From an uncultured Bacteroides sp. (GTDB taxonomy: Bacteria; Bacteroidota; Bacteroidia; Bacteroidales; Bacteroidaceae): 64,000 nt of DNA. This document shows positions 63,038 through 64,000 of the stretch, one piece after another. The translations under genes were made by a program, and so were the position numbers. Numbering within the stretch: the first letter of the stretch is position 1; each line of letters opens with the position of its first letter. Under the pieces are notes generated by a model, which saw nothing but the letters and a program-made list of their open reading frames with translations, searched no databases and was not told the DNA's origin. The stretch covers positions 248,001 through 312,000 of the forward strand of contig NZ_CAJULN010000001.1 of the NCBI RefSeq assembly GCF_910586915.1, written 5' to 3'.

Positions 63038-64000
63038 ATGCGAAGTACATTTAAGGTGCTGTTCTACGTGAACGGAAGCAAAGAGAAAAACGGTATTGTT
63101 CCTATTATGGGACGAGTGACAATCAACGGTTCTGTGGCTCAATTCAGTTGCAAGCAGAGCATCCACAAAGACCTATGGGATGCGAAAGGCAACCGAGCCA
63201 AAGGCAAGAGCAAAGAATCGAGAGACATCAATTTGGCTTTGGATAATATCAAGGCTCAAATCATCAAGCACTACCAACGAATTTCGGATAGAGAAGCATT
63301 TGTAACTGCCGAAATGGTACGCAACGCCTATCAAGGCTTCGGAACGGAGTATGAAACATTGCTCCGAGCATTTGACAAGGAGAACGAAGCCTTTGCCAAA
63401 CGAGTTGGCAAGGATCGTTCTTTGAGTACATATCAAAAGTACCTCACCGTAAGGAAATATCTTGCCGAGTTTATCAAAGTACACTACAAACGTACCGATA
63501 TTGCGATGAATGAACTAACAGAGGATTTTATCCGTGATTATTGCTTGTATCTGAGAAATGATGTTGGATTAGCTCGGTCATCAGTGTGGATATACTCCAT
63601 ACCATTGAAGCACATTGTAACCACTGCTCACTATAATGGCAAGATTGCACGCAACCCATTTGCCCAATATAAGGTTGACCCCGACCATAAGGAGAGAGGT
63701 TTTCTAACCGAAGATGAGTTGCAAGCCTTTACAACTATTGAATTGAACAATCCCGACTTGGAGTTGGCAAGGGACTTATTCGTATTCGGTTGTTGGACGG
63801 GAATATCATTCATTGACATTAAGAATTTGACAACGGAGAATATCACAATGTTGGGTGGTTCTCCTTGGATTGTATCAAAGCGACAAAAGACAGGCGTACC
63901 GTTCCAAATCAAGTTGATGGATATACCTATGCAGATTATCAAGCGATATGAGCCATACAGAATAAGCAACAATCTATTTAATATCGGTAGCCACGACACT
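63038..64000 (+). CDS. Tyrosine recombinase/integrase of the CTnDOT type, N-terminal part
   Basis: The frame is open from ATG 63038 to the right edge (321 codons). The N-terminus MRSTFKVLFYVNGSKEK with arm-binding and SAM-like core-binding domains (about 1-100 and 110-215) matches integrases of Bacteroides conjugative and mobilizable transposons. In the catalytic domain the place of the first catalytic arginine (TGxR) reads CWTGISFIDIKNL, with Ser257; IntDOT likewise has Ser (Ser259) there. A probable catalytic Lys lies in SKRQKTG. The HxxR box and the Tyr nucleophile are beyond the window. It should integrate and excise the element extending to the right. Confidence 0.92.
   Translation, partial: MRSTFKVLFYVNGSKEKNGIVPIMGRVTINGSVAQFSCKQSIHKDLWDAKGNRAKGKSKESRDINLALDNIKAQIIKHYQRISDREAFVTAEMVRNAYQGFGTEYETLLRAFDKENEAFAKRVGKDRSLSTYQKYLTVRKYLAEFIKVHYKRTDIAMNELTEDFIRDYCLYLRNDVGLARSSVWIYSIPLKHIVTTAHYNGKIARNPFAQYKVDPDHKERGFLTEDELQAFTTIELNNPDLELARDLFVFGCWTGISFIDIKNLTTENITMLGGSPWIVSKRQKTGVPFQIKLMDIPMQIIKRYEPYRISNNLFNIGSHDT

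Overview
The window is a piece of a Bacteroides chromosome, most likely from the B. thetaiotaomicron/ovatus group. The evidence is tandem SusC/SusD pairs, hybrid two-component systems (HTCS) that fuse sensor, receiver and AraC domains, BACON-domain lipoproteins, promoter -7 boxes of the Bacteroides form TAnnTTTG, and a CTnDOT-type integrase. All assignments come from reading the translated sequence; nothing was searched or aligned.

Layout. (1) Bases 2-16067: the 3' part of an HTCS gene (+) converges on a seven-gene minus-strand operon, SusC-SusD-SusC-SusD-BACON lipoprotein-BACON lipoprotein-GH16, read from a promoter near 16150. From memory, its order and content match the B. thetaiotaomicron mucin O-glycan locus BT2818-BT2826, whose GH16 is an endo-acting O-glycanase. 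(2) Bases 16368-28995 are mostly housekeeping: an outer-membrane barrel/TPR pair, an AAA-ATPase with a PD-(D/E)XK-like tail, a Zn-ribbon NUDIX hydrolase, a Ser-type sulfatase, a CAU tRNA, a DUF4491 membrane protein, an AsnC/Lrp regulator, two FKBP prolyl isomerases and a sirtuin. (3) Bases 29098-40433: a full-length HTCS followed by SusC, SusD and two surface lipoproteins (+). (4) Bases 55918-40597: a converging minus-strand operon, GH29 fucosidase-GH2-SusC (with STN domain)-SusD-M60 mucinase-like protease-discoidin lipoprotein-beta-helix/PDZ protein. A divergent gene (56346-59288) fuses a GH105-like unsaturated uronyl hydrolase to a heparinase-II/III-like lyase. (5) Bases 59289-64000: a decayed fragment, a second AAA-ATPase, a probably truncated TlpA-type protein, a small secreted ORF, and an IntDOT-type integrase that runs off the window, so a mobile element begins here.

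Together, GH16, sulfatase, fucosidase, GH2 and M60 suggest a lifestyle based on host mucin. The lyase/GH105 fusion points to an additional uronic-acid polymer.

The least expected signal is non-coding. Four intergenic spots (2116-2198, 25297-25402, 40460-40563, 61454-61536) each hold four or five palindrome-centred units at an exact 22- or 23-bp step. The core differs between arrays (ACTATAGT, an ATATAT-like core twice, ACCCGGGT). In the first three arrays the flanking arms change in a compensatory way from unit to unit. Three of the four lie between converging genes. I know of no named element family that fits. Other regulatory signals are paired direct repeats upstream of two susC genes, a 25-bp intra-operon hairpin between a susD and the M60 gene, and a nested palindrome at 43029-43096.
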